From Flavobacteriales bacterium (GTDB taxonomy: Bacteria; Bacteroidota; Bacteroidia; Flavobacteriales; Flavobacteriaceae), in assembly GCA_027003085.1 (NCBI GenBank), contig JALWYR010000160.1, positions 1-16,820 of the forward strand: a stretch of DNA of 16,820 nucleotides. Direction: 5' to 3'. Of this stretch, positions 8,119 through 15,058 are shown one piece after another. How positions within the stretch are numbered: the stretch's first letter is position 1; each line of letters begins with the position of its first letter. The notes beneath the pieces were generated by a model that saw nothing but the letters and a program-made list of their open reading frames with translations, ran no database searches and was not told the DNA's origin. The position numbers and the translations under genes were made by a program.

Positions 8119-8367
8119 TTATTTGTATGATGTGAGGTTACTGCTCATCTTGATTATTTTGCTGACTTGCTTTCCATTATTATATTTGACCACTACTTTG
8201 ATGCTATGCGCTTCGATGTGTTCCGGTATTTCCAGCTGTATCATGCTTTCCTTTTCGAATTTCTTTCCGGCTATCAACTCCTCGTCATTATACACTTCCA
8301 CACTTCCGGTCAAAAGGCACGAAGCCGAAACCACCACAAAAGGACGTATGTAGTTAATAATGACCAT
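8119..8367 (-). CDS. Small beta-rich protein of unknown function, first gene of the fibre operon
   Basis: This 82-residue frame starts at the ATG at 8367 and stops 12 nt before the large fibre gene. A good promoter lies directly upstream, so it is the first gene of the operon. I do not recognise the family. The sequence alternates hydrophobic strands and short charged turns (SVEVYNDEELIAGKKF, SMIQLEIPEHIEAHSIKVVVKY), which suggests a small beta-sandwich. A hydrophobic stretch at residues 7-19 (RPFVVVSASCLL) is too short and late for a clear signal peptide. Cys17 sits in a poor lipobox context. A cytoplasmic or chaperone-like role for the fibres is possible but is guesswork. Coding status rests on position, spacing and a plausible amino-acid composition. 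Confidence 0.72.
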   Translation of the reverse strand: MVIINYIRPFVVVSASCLLTGSVEVYNDEELIAGKKFEKESMIQLEIPEHIEAHSIKVVVKYNNGKQVSKIIKMSSNLTSYK

Positions 8368-8386
8368 GCTGCGCCGATTTTTGAAA

Positions 8387-8419
8387 CAAAAGTAGGCGCC
8401 TTTTCAGGCTTTCCACAAA
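8387..8419 (-). promoter_or_regulatory. Bacteroidota-type promoter of the fibre operon
   Basis: On the minus strand, TTTG (8419-8416) is followed after 21 nt by TACTTTTG (8394-8387), an exact TAnnTTTG -7 element. Transcription would begin about 5-7 nt further on, leaving a leader of only about 15 nt before the ATG at 8367. No Shine-Dalgarno sequence is evident, which is usual in this phylum. Confidence 0.65.
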
Positions 8420-8420
8420 T

Positions 8421-8573
8421 TTTACCTGTAAAAATTAGGTAAGTATGATTTTAAAAACAGGTAAGTATTTGGTAAAATCAAAAATTTCAAGTAGTTGATT
8501 TTTAATGAGTTAAAAAATAGAATTTCCATTTTCCGGTTTTATTTTCCAAAATGGTGTGTAAATTTGTAGGTAA
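8421..8573. promoter_or_regulatory. Candidate operator: four (C/T)AGGTAA motifs between divergent promoters
   Basis: TTACCTG (8422-8428) is the exact inverse of CAGGTAA (8458-8464). TAGGTAA occurs at 8436-8442 and again at 8567-8573. The copies at 8437-8446 and 8459-8468 share the ten bases AGGTAAGTAT and are spaced 22 bp apart, about two helical turns. The cluster sits just upstream of the minus promoter's -33 element. The last copy lies directly after the plus-strand -7 element. This arrangement suits a regulator acting on both promoters; which protein binds is not shown. Confidence 0.5.
8559..8566 (+). promoter_or_regulatory. -7 element (TAAATTTG) of the TPR-HTH regulator gene
   Basis: TAAATTTG matches TAnnTTTG exactly and lies 30 nt before the ATG at 8597. 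No TTG is found at the usual -33 distance, so the promoter may be weak or activator-dependent. A TAGGTAA motif immediately follows it. Confidence 0.5.
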
Positions 8574-8596
8574 ACATCGATAAATACAATCCTAAT

Positions 8597-10330
8597 ATGA
8601 AATCACTTGCACAAACCGTCTTTTTGTTTTTGACTGGGATGTTATATGCACAAAATTTTCCTTTGGATTCACTATTGGAAATTTTGCGCACCGGTTCCAC
8701 ACTTCAAAAAGTGGAAGCAGCCAATCTGCTTGTTGATTATTACTTGGATAATGAACCCGAAAAAGCCTTGAAATATAACGAACAACTTTTGGAATTGGGC
8801 CGCAAACTTCCGCACCAAAATCGTTACTACGGCTGGTATTTACAAAATGCCGCCAAATATTTTATCCAACAAAACCAACTCTACCGGGCCATGGACAGCA
8901 TCAACAAGGCCATTGCTATTCAAAAAAACGAAAACCTGGAAAAAGACCTGCCCGATTCCTATAAAATCCTGGCAGGCATTTACTACTATTTGAACGATTT
9001 GGAAAAAGCCATCGAACATTCCTACCAAGGGCTGTCCATTCTGGAAAAACTGAACGACATCCAAGGAATGGTGTCGGCACTTTCCAATATAGGACTGCTT
9101 AACCTGACATTGGAAAACCCGGATGAAGCCCAAAAAAACTTTCGCCGCGCCCTGAATCTCATCCGTCAATATCACCTCAAAAAATCTCCGGCTATCCTAT
9201 ACGGTAATTTGGGCTTGGTGTATAAACACAAAAAACAAATCGACAGCGCACTCTACTATTACCACCTTGCACTGAAAGAATACGTCCGTAACAAAGACCT
9301 TTTCGGAATGGCCAAAGTCTATCAAAACCTGGCCAATATTTATGCCTTTTATCAATACCGTCCCGATTCGGCCAACTACTATTTCGACAAAGCATTGCAA
9401 ACGGCCCGAAAAGTGGACAAATACAGTATTCCCAAAACCATGGCCAACCGGGCCAAAATGCTCCTGGAACACGGACAAACCCGTCAAGGAATCGCGTTGA
9501 TGAAACAGGCCCTGGATTCGGCCAACCGGTCCGGTAACAAAAAGGTCAAGGAATTGGCCTACTACATGCTCTATAAAACCTACAAAGAGCTGGGCAACTA
9601 TAAAAACGCCCTGCCCTACTTGGAAAACCTGATGGACCTGCAAGACACACTGCGCGAAGAACAAGCCAAAATCACCATTGCCAACCTGGAAGCCAAATAC
9701 CAAAACCAAAAAAAACAAGCCAAAATCGAAAAACTGGAACTCCGCCGCCGCCTCGACCGCAAAATACGTATCTACCTTATCGTTTCCATGGCCTTAATGC
9801 TCATTAGCTTCCTGCTCCTGAGCCGCAACCTCTATGTGTCGCGCAAGCGCGCCCTGCTCCAACAACAACTCCTCCAATCCGAAAAAGAACGCCTCGACCA
9901 ATTGAACAAATACAAAACCCGCCAGCTGACCACCCAAACCTTGATGATCATGCAAAAAAATAAATTGCTGGATGATTTGCTCAACCAACTCTCCCAACTC
10001 CGGAACAAACAACTGACCGGCCGCGAACTCAACAAAATAAGCCGGAAACTTCGCCAAGCCCTCCAATCGGAAAAAGACTGGGAAATGTTTAAACACTATT
10101 TCGAAAAAATCAATACCGACTTTTTCAAAAAACTGGAACAAATAAACCCCAACCTCAGCACTTCCGAACGAAAGCTCAGTGCACTTATCAAACTGGGGTT
10201 CAGCATCAAAGAAACCGCTTCATTGCTCAACCTTTCGCCCGACAGCGTAAAAACAGCCCGCCATTTGCTACGCAAAAAACTGGGCCTCCAAAAAAGCCAG
10301 AACCTCTATCATTTCCTCAACAACCTCTAA
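8597..10330 (+). CDS. Membrane-bound TPR / LuxR-like HTH transcriptional regulator
   Basis: 577 residues. A signal sequence (MKSLAQTVFLFLTGMLYAQ) is followed by a periplasmic helical region of TPR-type repeats to about residue 350 (for example EPEKALKYNEQLLELG, NDLEKAIEHSYQGLSILEKL, NPDEAQKNFRRALNL, QIDSALYYYHLALKEY). A transmembrane helix lies at about 392-411, then a cytoplasmic coiled coil. At 520-577 is a LuxR/GerE-like HTH (LSTSERKLSALIKLGFSIKE...LSPDSVKTARHLLRKKLGL). TPR-TM-HTH proteins of this layout are common in Bacteroidota and are thought to be one-component regulators, though few have known signals. It is divergent from the fibre operon across 229 bp containing repeated motifs, so it is the prime candidate regulator of that operon and of itself (inference). 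The gene ends at a stop beside a shared hairpin. Confidence 0.9.
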   Translation: MKSLAQTVFLFLTGMLYAQNFPLDSLLEILRTGSTLQKVEAANLLVDYYLDNEPEKALKYNEQLLELGRKLPHQNRYYGWYLQNAAKYFIQQNQLYRAMDSINKAIAIQKNENLEKDLPDSYKILAGIYYYLNDLEKAIEHSYQGLSILEKLNDIQGMVSALSNIGLLNLTLENPDEAQKNFRRALNLIRQYHLKKSPAILYGNLGLVYKHKKQIDSALYYYHLALKEYVRNKDLFGMAKVYQNLANIYAFYQYRPDSANYYFDKALQTARKVDKYSIPKTMANRAKMLLEHGQTRQGIALMKQALDSANRSGNKKVKELAYYMLYKTYKELGNYKNALPYLENLMDLQDTLREEQAKITIANLEAKYQNQKKQAKIEKLELRRRLDRKIRIYLIVSMALMLISFLLLSRNLYVSRKRALLQQQLLQSEKERLDQLNKYKTRQLTTQTLMIMQKNKLLDDLLNQLSQLRNKQLTGRELNKISRKLRQALQSEKDWEMFKHYFEKINTDFFKKLEQINPNLSTSERKLSALIKLGFSIKETASLLNLSPDSVKTARHLLRKKLGLQKSQNLYHFLNNL

Positions 10331-10367
10331 AAAAAACCGCCCCGGCCCATAACAGGCCGGAACGGTT
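10329..10367 (-). terminator. Intrinsic terminator of the lipoprotein gene, possibly bidirectional
   Basis: AACCG (10335-10339) and CCGGCC (10342-10347) pair with GGCCGG (10355-10360) and CGGTT (10363-10367), with a small internal loop. Read on the minus strand the hairpin is followed by a run of eight T (10336-10329), a classic intrinsic terminator for the gene ending at 10401. For the plus-strand regulator gene ending at 10330 the U-tract is weak (GGTTCTT). Confidence 0.8.
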
Positions 10368-10400
10368 CTTCCCATACCCTATCACTATGACCTTTACCGG

Positions 10401-11243
10401 TTACAGTTCTATATCCTGAATCAGTTTGCCGTTATTGACATTTAGACGTACCCGTTTGTCGCATGCATTAACTCCGTCCGGTGCAAAGTCCAATTCCACT
10501 GTAACACTACCTACCACCACTTCAAATTTTCCTTCGCTGATATACGGGCAACTTACTTCCTTGACCAATGGATCGGTAATTTCGAAGGTATAGGCATGAC
10601 CATAACGGTTGGTTCCCGAACCGCTTCCGGTGATTTTATACACATCGTCGTCCATGGTGGCTGTGCCCTGGCCTTGGATTTTTTCCAGGTGGAAATTACC
10701 CGAAAAACTGAATTGCTTGCCGTCGGGATAGGTTACCGTAAACTCGCGATGAATATCCCATTCACCATGGCCCCGGTAGGTGGCCGTGCTATTCCCGTCC
10801 ACAATGCGTTCACCCACCTTGAAACCTCCGGTACCCGGAAAACCCTGTTCGCTCACTTCGATCACCGAACCCTGCGTAACCGGCACACCCGAAGTGGTGG
10901 CTTCCAGTATACCTTGCAGCACGGTACCGTCGCCTGTACTGCAACCCGAGCTTGCATCGCCGAAGCTGATACTCAGCACGGTGTTGTTGTTGCTCCACGT
11001 CACCGAGGCACACGAAGGTAGCAAACCGCTACTGAGGGCCGCAGGTTTTTGGATATAGTCTTCTTGTACATACTCCCCTTCAATATACATCCAGTTGTTG
11101 TCTTCCTTTTCGTTTTCCCGGGCCAAATCCTCGGTGGTTTGGATGGCCTCGGTGTAGTCTTCGGCTTCTTCGGCTTTTTTGCAGCCGGCAACAATGGCAA
11201 TCATAAACAACGCCAAATACACAAATTTCAGGTTTGTTTTCAT
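10401..11243 (-). CDS. Lipoprotein of unknown function
   Basis: 280 residues. The N-terminus is a lipoprotein signal peptide ending in IVAGC, with Cys21 as the lipidated residue. It is followed by a charged KKAEEAEDYTEA segment, so the mature protein should be tethered to a membrane, probably the outer membrane. An acidic linker (residues 22-65) leads into a domain rich in Gly, Thr and beta-strand patterns (about 75-280). Four further cysteines (78, 101, 232, 261) could form two disulfides in the periplasm or on the surface. I do not recognise a named family. Proteins of this general type are common hypothetical lipoproteins in Bacteroidota. It is a single gene, convergent with the TPR regulator and divergent from the KdsC-like gene, with its own downstream terminator. 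Nothing links it to either neighbour's function. Confidence 0.88.
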   Translation of the reverse strand: MKTNLKFVYLALFMIAIVAGCKKAEEAEDYTEAIQTTEDLARENEKEDNNWMYIEGEYVQEDYIQKPAALSSGLLPSCASVTWSNNNTVLSISFGDASSGCSTGDGTVLQGILEATTSGVPVTQGSVIEVSEQGFPGTGGFKVGERIVDGNSTATYRGHGEWDIHREFTVTYPDGKQFSFSGNFHLEKIQGQGTATMDDDVYKITGSGSGTNRYGHAYTFEITDPLVKEVSCPYISEGKFEVVVGSVTVELDFAPDGVNACDKRVRLNVNNGKLIQDIEL

Positions 11244-11557
11244 GGTTTTGGAATTTTTGGGTTAGCAAGCAATTCCTTGCAAACACAATGCCTTTTTAGC
11301 CGGAAAACAGTCCGGAAAGTACTGTTTTTCAACATTTTTCCACAAACAAGCCTTTTCATTCGACGAATAGGCCGTTTGGGTCGATAAAAATTTTTAGCCC
11401 TTTTTGCAAAATATCGATCCCCTTTGTGCCTATGCTTGATTTCCATACCCAGTGTATCGCCCAACGAACACTAAGCCCTTCCACACAATAAACACCCCAA
11501 AAAACAATAACTCCCTTCCCCCCATCTTTCGTATCTTTACATCAAAATTACACCACC
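11244..11557. other. Divergent intergenic region (314 bp) without a gene
   Basis: This is the gap between the lipoprotein gene and the KdsC-like gene. It holds a short AT-rich inverted repeat, AAAACAGT (11304-11311) with ACTGTTTT (11321-11328), and a likely -7 element near the right end. No clean TAnnTTTG promoter was found for the lipoprotein gene. A near match, TATTTTG, reads on the minus strand at about 11413-11407. The small frames here have no supporting features. Confidence 0.6.
11532..11539 (+). promoter_or_regulatory. Possible -7 element (TATCTTTA) of the nonulosonate operon
   Basis: TATCTTTA differs from TAnnTTTG only in the last base and lies 18 nt before the TTG start at 11558. 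No -33 TTG is seen at the right distance, so the call is tentative. Confidence 0.35.
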
Positions 11558-12082
11558 TTGCATCGCATCAAGCTCTTTATTACCGACATCGACGGCGTGT
11601 GGACCGACGGCGGCATGTATTATGCCGAAAATTCCGCCGACCGCTTCAAAAAATTCAACACCGCCGACAGCGCCGGCGTATTGTTCCTGCGGCTGGCCGG
11701 CATCCCCCTGGCCATTATCACGGGCGAAGATTCCGGTGCCGTCCGCCAAAGGGCCGGAAAGCTGGGCATCCGCTACGTGTTCACCGGCGTGCGTAATAAA
11801 TTGCAAACCGCCGACCGCCTCCGCAAGGAACTGGGTATCGATTGGGACGAAGTGGCCTTTGTGGGCGACGATATCAACGACATTCCTTTGCTTCGCAAAG
11901 CCGGATGGTCGGCATGTCCCGCCTCGGCCGAAAACTATATCAAAAACGAAGTGGATCACGTGCTCAGCCGCAGCGGCGGCCAAGGCGCTTTCCGCGAATT
12001 CGTCCAAACCTATTTCGAGCGCCGCGGTGAGCTGGACGATATTATTCAAATGTATTTGGACCAAATACCCCCCAACGCATGA
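11558..12082 (+). CDS. KdsC-like HAD phosphatase (sugar-acid phosphatase)
   Basis: 174 residues, the usual KdsC size. The start is TTG at 11558. No ATG or GTG lies in frame upstream near enough, and the HAD motif begins only 10 residues in. HAD signatures are complete: motif I DIDGVWTDG (Asp10 nucleophile, Asp12), Thr55 in IITGE, Lys81, and FVGDDINDIPLL (Asp104, Asp105). The C-terminal SGGQGAFREF is typical of KdsC proteins. The family removes phosphate from 3-deoxy-octulosonate-8-P or from nonulosonate-9-P; a Bacteroides member is known to act on KDN-9-P. Because its stop overlaps the start of a NeuB-type synthase by 4 nt (ATGA), a nonulosonate-9-phosphate substrate is more likely than KDO-8-P. 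TTG suggests low expression or an alternative translation signal. Confidence 0.88.
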   Translation: MHRIKLFITDIDGVWTDGGMYYAENSADRFKKFNTADSAGVLFLRLAGIPLAIITGEDSGAVRQRAGKLGIRYVFTGVRNKLQTADRLRKELGIDWDEVAFVGDDINDIPLLRKAGWSACPASAENYIKNEVDHVLSRSGGQGAFREFVQTYFERRGELDDIIQMYLDQIPPNA

Positions 12083-13836
12083 AAAAAATCGCCGTTATCC
12101 AAGCCCGCATGCTCAGCACGCGCCTGCGCGGCAAATCCCTGATGTCGGTCAACGGGATGCCTTTGCTTTTTCGCGTGATCCGTTCGGTGCAGCAAACCGG
12201 CTTATTCGACCGCATCATTGTGGCCACCACCCGCTTTGTGGCCGACGACCCCATCGAATCGGCCTTGAAGGACTTTGCCCCCGGAGTGGATGTGTTCCGC
12301 GGCGATGCCGAAAACGTGCTCAAACGCTTTGTAGACGCCCTGGCCCCCTACGACGAACGCGACCTGGTAGCCCGCTTTACGGCCGACAATCCCATCTACA
12401 ACCGCGAACTCACCCGCAAAATGTTTGAAACCCACCTAAACGCCGGCGCCGATTATACCTATGTGGACGGACTCTCGCCCCTGGTGCCCGAATTTATCCA
12501 TTTGGGCGCCCTGCGCGAAGCCCACAGGCTCACCACCGACGATTTCGACCGCGAACATGTAACCCCTTTCCTGCGCAAAAACGCCGGTATGTTCCGCGTG
12601 CAAAAACTGGACAAAAACTGGGACCGGCTCCAAGCCCGCTTCAACCGCTACCTGACCATCGACACGCGTGAGCAATTGGAATTTATCGAAAACCTGCTGC
12701 GCGACCTGGACTACGACAAACGCTTGCCACCGGTGGAAAGCATCTACGACTATGTTCAAAAACACATCGATGCCGACCTCCACACCGCCAAAGGACTCAT
12801 GCTGGAACTGGACGGCACGCCCGTGGGCGACGGACTGCCGGCCTACATTGTGGCCGAAATAGGTCAAAACCACAACGGCAGCATCGAAATGGCCAAACAA
12901 CTGATCGACGTGGCCGTGGATGCCGGCGCCAATGCCGTTAAGTTCCAAAAACGCCATATCCCTTCCGACCTCACCCGCGAGGCCTTCGACAAGCCCTACG
13001 ACAATCCCAACTCCTTCGGCAAAACCTATGGCGAACACCGCTTGGCCCTGGAACTTTCCGAAGACCAGCATCGCGAACTGCAAGAATATGCACGGGCACG
13101 CGGCATCACCTACTTCCTCACGCCCACCGACATTCCTTCGGTAGACATGGCCGAACGCCTCGACGTGCCTTTCTACAAGGTGGCTTCGCGCGATTTGGAC
13201 AACATTCCCCTGCTCCGCCGCATTGCCCGCACCGGCAAGCCCGTGATCATTTCCACCGGCATGGCCTCCCTGGACGACATCGCCGATGCCCTGGACGCCT
13301 TGGGACGCGAGCGTAGCGATATTATCATCCTCCAATGTGTTTCCCAGTATCCGGCCGAATTGGAACGGGCCAACCTGCGGGCCATGGAAACCCTGCGCCG
13401 TAAGTTTGGCAAAATCACCGGCTATTCCGACCACACCACGGGCATCACGGCCGCCGTAACGGCATCGATTTTGGGTGCGGCGGTCATCGAAAAACATATT
13501 ACGCTAAACAAGGCCTTGAAGGGCAGTGACCATGCCGCCAGTGCCGAACCCGACGAACTGGCCCGCATGATACGCTTCATACGCGAGGCCCGCAAAACCT
13601 TGGGCGACGGCGTCAAGGAGGTGGATCCTGCCGTGGAGGCCGCCCGCGCCAAATTGGGACGCAGTTTGGTCAGCAAAACGGCCATTCCCGCCGGCACGGT
13701 GCTCACCGAAAACATGTTGGTGCTCAAAAGCCCCGGCACCGGCCTGCGCTGGAAGGAGCGCCACCTGATTGTGGGCAAAAAAGCCCGCCACGATATTCCG
13801 GCCGATGTTACACTCCGGCCCGAAATGTTCGAATAA
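12079..13836 (+). CDS. Fused SpsF-type cytidylyltransferase and NeuB/SpsE-type synthase
   Basis: 585 residues with two enzymes in one chain. Residues 1 to about 245 are a SpsF-like nucleotidyltransferase: IQARMLSTRLRGK (residues 7-19) is the nucleotide-binding loop, followed by IIVATT, VFRGDAENVLKRF and ARFTADNP (98-105). After a short linker, residues about 256-520 are a NeuB/SpsE PEP-condensing synthase: AEIGQNHNG (259-267), GANAVKFQKR, KVASRDLDN, PVIISTGMAS, GYSDHTTG (448-455) and EKHIT (from 471). Residues about 526-585 are the C-terminal SAF (antifreeze-like) domain, GRSLVSKTAIPAGTVLTENM. The second half would condense PEP with an aldose to form a nonulosonic acid; the first half would activate it with CMP. 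With the overlapping phosphatase gene this gives three consecutive steps. In Bacillus spsE and spsF are separate neighbouring genes. The exact sugar cannot be read from the sequence. Confidence 0.9.
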   Translation: MKKIAVIQARMLSTRLRGKSLMSVNGMPLLFRVIRSVQQTGLFDRIIVATTRFVADDPIESALKDFAPGVDVFRGDAENVLKRFVDALAPYDERDLVARFTADNPIYNRELTRKMFETHLNAGADYTYVDGLSPLVPEFIHLGALREAHRLTTDDFDREHVTPFLRKNAGMFRVQKLDKNWDRLQARFNRYLTIDTREQLEFIENLLRDLDYDKRLPPVESIYDYVQKHIDADLHTAKGLMLELDGTPVGDGLPAYIVAEIGQNHNGSIEMAKQLIDVAVDAGANAVKFQKRHIPSDLTREAFDKPYDNPNSFGKTYGEHRLALELSEDQHRELQEYARARGITYFLTPTDIPSVDMAERLDVPFYKVASRDLDNIPLLRRIARTGKPVIISTGMASLDDIADALDALGRERSDIIILQCVSQYPAELERANLRAMETLRRKFGKITGYSDHTTGITAAVTASILGAAVIEKHITLNKALKGSDHAASAEPDELARMIRFIREARKTLGDGVKEVDPAVEAARAKLGRSLVSKTAIPAGTVLTENMLVLKSPGTGLRWKERHLIVGKKARHDIPADVTLRPEMFE

Positions 13837-13925
13837 TCCGGTGCGCCAAAGCCTCTGGACGGGTTGGATGGTATCTTGGTCTAACATCACGATTTGGCAA
13901 AGCATAACATACTTTTGGACGCTCC

Positions 13926-13942
13926 GAAGCCCTTCGGGCTTC
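13926..13942. repeat. Hairpin GAAGCCC-TTC-GGGCTTC
   Basis: A perfect 7-bp stem with a three-base loop, 90 nt after the stop of the fused synthase gene. No T-run follows, so it is not a standard intrinsic terminator, though it could protect the 3' end of the transcript. It starts the palindrome cluster. Confidence 0.7.
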
Positions 13943-13967
13943 TCCGCGGCTCCACAAGCCTTCGGGG

Positions 13968-14001
13968 CGCCGGCGGCGGAATGAACATTCCGCTGCCGGC
14001 G
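13968..14001. repeat. Long GC-rich hairpin (16 bp, one G-U pair)
   Basis: CGCCGGCGGCGGAATG (13968-13983) pairs with CATTCCGCTGCCGGCG (13986-14001). The loop is nominally two bases, in practice four. There is no adjacent T-run. REP-like in character. Confidence 0.75.
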
Positions 14002-14094
14002 GCGCAAAGTTTTGCGACAGGAGAATGAGATGCCCGATATTACGGGGGTTCGAAACCGCCACATGAGAATTCCGTCCTTGATTTTGCGCCGCCG

Positions 14095-14320
14095 GCCCCG
14101 CGCCTCCGGCGCGGCGCCGGCGCCCCTAGTCTTGTTCCGCCCTCCGCGAGCCCTGGCGGTCTCGCTCCGGCGCTCCGTGAACCGCCTTACGGCGTTTCAC
14201 TTCGCAGCTCCGGGAGCCGGCACGCTCCGCCTGCGGCTTCGCGTTGGTCTCCCTTCGCAGGCTGCGGAGCCGCCTGCGGCGTCTCCTTGCGGCCCTCGGA
14301 GCCCTTCGGTCTCCTCGGGC
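14095..14320. repeat. Cluster of small palindromes separated by CTCCG-like boxes
   Basis: Examples are CCGCGCC-TCC-GGCGCGG (14098-14114), the self-complementary GGCGCCGGCGCC (14113-14124) and CGCC-TTAC-GGCG near 14183. GCTCCG, CTCCG and similar boxes recur every 15-30 bases between them. The pattern is degenerate, so unit borders are not exact. Confidence 0.5.
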
Positions 14321-14332
14321 ATTCTTTTTGTC

Positions 14333-14406
14333 ATTCCCGCGAAGGCGGGAATCCAGGCGCTCCGTATTGCTTCCGCCTGTCCTCCATGCGAAGGCTGGAA
14401 CCCGGA
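14333..14406. repeat. dRS3-like palindrome ATTCCCGC-GAAG-GCGGGAAT and a decayed second copy
   Basis: ATTCCCGC (14333-14340) and GCGGGAAT (14345-14352) form a perfect 8-bp stem, followed by CCAGG. The same kind of element (TCATTCCCGCGAAGGCGGGA) is scattered through many bacterial genomes. At about 14379-14406 CATGCGAAGGCTGGAACCCGG aligns with it as a decayed copy. Confidence 0.65.
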
Positions 14407-14453
14407 ATAATACGGCCGAAAGAAGTATATCGAAGCTACCGGATAGCCAAGTC

Positions 14454-14567
14454 TGTCACTCCGAGGAAAGTAAGCCGCAAGCGAACAACGGGAAGTTTCG
14501 TGTTTGAAAGCAGCATCCGTGTCGAGATTTCTCAGTCACGCCCTTCGGGTGCACCATCGAAAAGACA
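14454..14567. repeat. Small interspersed repeat with TGTC...GACA ends
   Basis: It opens with TGTCACTCCGAGGAAAG, has CGAGATTTCTCAGTCACGCC in the middle, and ends with ATCGAAAAGACA. This is the layout of the non-coding TGTCATTCCGAG...CGAAATGACA repeats seen in many Bacteroidota genomes. The copy looks degenerate and carries no gene. Recognition is from memory of the pattern. Confidence 0.5.
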
Positions 14568-14639
14568 TCCTCCTTCAATATTTGCAATAGGAGAACATTA
14601 ATCGGAAATCTTACATCGATTGTTCGGTGTTCATAATTC

Positions 14640-14830
14640 GAGGGCGGCCTGCCGCCCGAGTCCAAGCGCCAGGGATGGGAGCGGTTATGCGGTGGCCGTG
14701 CGCCGTAGGCCTGCCGTGGCGGCGGGGCGACCAGCAGGAAGCCACGCCCGCCACGCTTGCAGGGCAAGAGCGGGCGGCTGCCGCATTTGAGCGGACAGCC
14801 CGACGGCGCCGGATTTCGGGCCGGCCGGTG
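14640..14830. other. Structured GC-rich element, possible repeat or non-coding RNA
   Basis: It begins with GGGCGGC-CT-GCCGCCC (14642-14657), followed by CCAGGGATGGGAGCGGTTAT (14669-14688). A nested hairpin lies at 14746-14775 (GCCCGC / GCGGGC enclosing CTTGC / GCAAG). After it comes GAGCGGACAGCCCG. The two boxes resemble the CCCGATTGAAGCGG ... GATAGCGG blocks of a common Bacteroidota interspersed element. Identity with a named RNA family is not claimed. Confidence 0.35.
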
Positions 14831-14925
14831 CGAAAGCGCTCCGCCGCTTGAAGCAACGGCCGGTGCCCCGCCGCGGCGCCGCAGGCGCCGGGCGGCCGGC
14901 CGGACGCAAACACTTGGAAATCAAT

Positions 14926-14963
14926 AAAAAGCCCCGCCCCGCGGCTTCGCCGCGGGGCGGGGC
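14926..14963 (-). terminator. Strong intrinsic terminator downstream of the DUF2461 gene
   Basis: GCCCCGCCCCGCGGC (14931-14945) and GCCGCGGGGCGGGGC (14949-14963) form a perfect 15-bp GC stem with a three-base loop. Read on the minus strand it is followed by TTTTTATT (14930-14923). It lies 95 nt after the stop of the minus-strand gene at 15059. Confidence 0.85.
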
Positions 14964-15058
14964 GGCCATAAATCCGGTTCCACGTCCGGCCGGCCGCCGC
15001 GGGCGTTCGCCCGCCGGCGGGGCCCCGAAACCTGGCGCCGGGGCGCCCTAATAAAAAT

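Larger units (their letters stand above)
13837..15058. other. Gene-free GC-rich intergenic region (1.2 kb) packed with palindromes
   Basis: No supportable gene lies here. Frames of 60-130 codons (for example from 14012, 14244 and 14287 on plus, 14611 and 14685 on minus) are Arg/Pro/Ala-rich, overlap one another and lack domain character. The first 85 bases hold nothing notable. Then come a cluster of short hairpins (13926-14320), a dRS3-like palindrome (14333), a TGTC...GACA element (14454-14567), a structured GC-rich block (14640-14830) and a strong minus-strand terminator (14926-14963). It resembles an accumulation site for interspersed repeats between a plus-strand and a minus-strand gene that converge. 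Confidence 0.75.

Noticed and set aside
12436..13497. 353-codon minus-strand frame opposite the SpsF-NeuB gene
   Set aside because: It is a shadow of a GC-rich gene. The plus strand encodes complete SpsF, NeuB and SAF motifs.
14012..14601. Overlapping plus-strand frames of 87-132 codons in the GC-rich gap
   Set aside because: They are Arg/Pro-rich, cross palindromes and interspersed repeats, and show no domain or start signal.
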